NCBI GenBank assembly: GCA_021785235.1
Contig: JAJYGB010000374.1
Span: 1-14,357 of the forward strand
Source of the DNA: Bacteroidota bacterium
GTDB lineage: Bacteria; Bacteroidota; Kryptoniia; Kryptoniales; JAKASW01
DNA length: 14,357 nucleotides
Direction of reading: 5' to 3'
The notes under the pieces: generated by a model
The model's input: the letters and a program-made list of their open reading frames with translations, nothing else
Database searches by the model: none
Told to the model about the DNA's origin: nothing
Shown here: piece by piece, positions 14,326 to 14,357 of the stretch
Layout: each line of letters begins with the position of its first letter
How positions within the stretch are numbered: the stretch's first letter is position 1
Position numbers and translations under genes: made by a program

Positions 14326-14357
14326 ATGAGACATTTAACGATTGCCGCAGCGCTCAT
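14326..14357 (+). CDS. Start of a probable exported protein (3' end beyond window)
   Basis: Only ten codons are visible, reading MRHLTIAAAL: a basic N-terminus followed by the start of a hydrophobic stretch, as in signal peptides. A strong Shine-Dalgarno AAAGGAGCT (14312-14320) lies five nt upstream of the ATG. The family cannot be told; given the two genes before it, another T9SS cargo protein is a reasonable guess. Confidence 0.6.
   Translation, partial: MRHLTIAAAL

Noticed and set aside
1..14357. CRISPR arrays, insertion sequences, tRNA or rRNA genes
   Set aside because: No regularly spaced repeats, transposase frames, terminal inverted repeats or RNA gene signatures were found on either strand by reading.

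Overview
The window looks like a chromosomal replication-origin region of a Gram-negative bacterium in the Fibrobacteres-Chlorobi-Bacteroidetes (FCB) group. Two proteins end in a type IX secretion system (T9SS) sorting domain with the 'NYPNPFNPTT' motif, which is characteristic of Ignavibacteria and related lineages. Coding DNA is moderately GC-rich, with mostly conventional GGAG-type Shine-Dalgarno sites. The assignment to an Ignavibacteria-like lineage is an inference from protein style; no 16S rRNA gene is present.

Layout: (1) 1-1331, dnaA, missing its first codons at the window edge. (2) 1332-1734, an AT-rich non-coding stretch that is the best candidate for oriC, with degenerate DnaA-box-like 9-mers and an 18-bp perfect AT palindrome. 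(3) 1735-10719, a tightly packed run of same-strand genes: dnaN, recF, a DUF721/DciA-family gene and gyrB. A small family-2 glycosyltransferase gene and a secreted nine-repeat WG protein gene follow, and then gyrA. Spacings range from a 23-nt overlap to 52 nt, so one transcription unit is plausible. (4) 10720-11170, a 451-nt non-coding stretch with several hairpins and no recognised RNA family. (5) 11171-13908, two paralogous secreted Asp-box (BNR-like) beta-propeller proteins with T9SS sorting domains, ending at a strong intrinsic terminator (13938-13968). (6) 13971-14325, what looks like a decayed fragment of another Asp-box gene. (7) 14326-14357, the start of a further exported protein cut by the window end.

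The replication genes work together. DnaA opens the origin, DciA probably helps load the helicase, DnaN is the sliding clamp, RecF acts in gap repair, and GyrA plus GyrB form the A2B2 gyrase that removes positive supercoils. The glycosyltransferase and WG-repeat protein have no evident replication role and appear to be lineage-specific insertions between gyrB and gyrA. The T9SS proteins are probably surface or secreted proteins of unknown function. No mobile element, CRISPR array, tRNA or rRNA was found. I see no clear undescribed system. The best leads are the gyrB/gyrA insertion with its coupled micro-ORF, the lysine-rich GyrB extension, the variant origin motifs and the structured intergenic region after gyrA.
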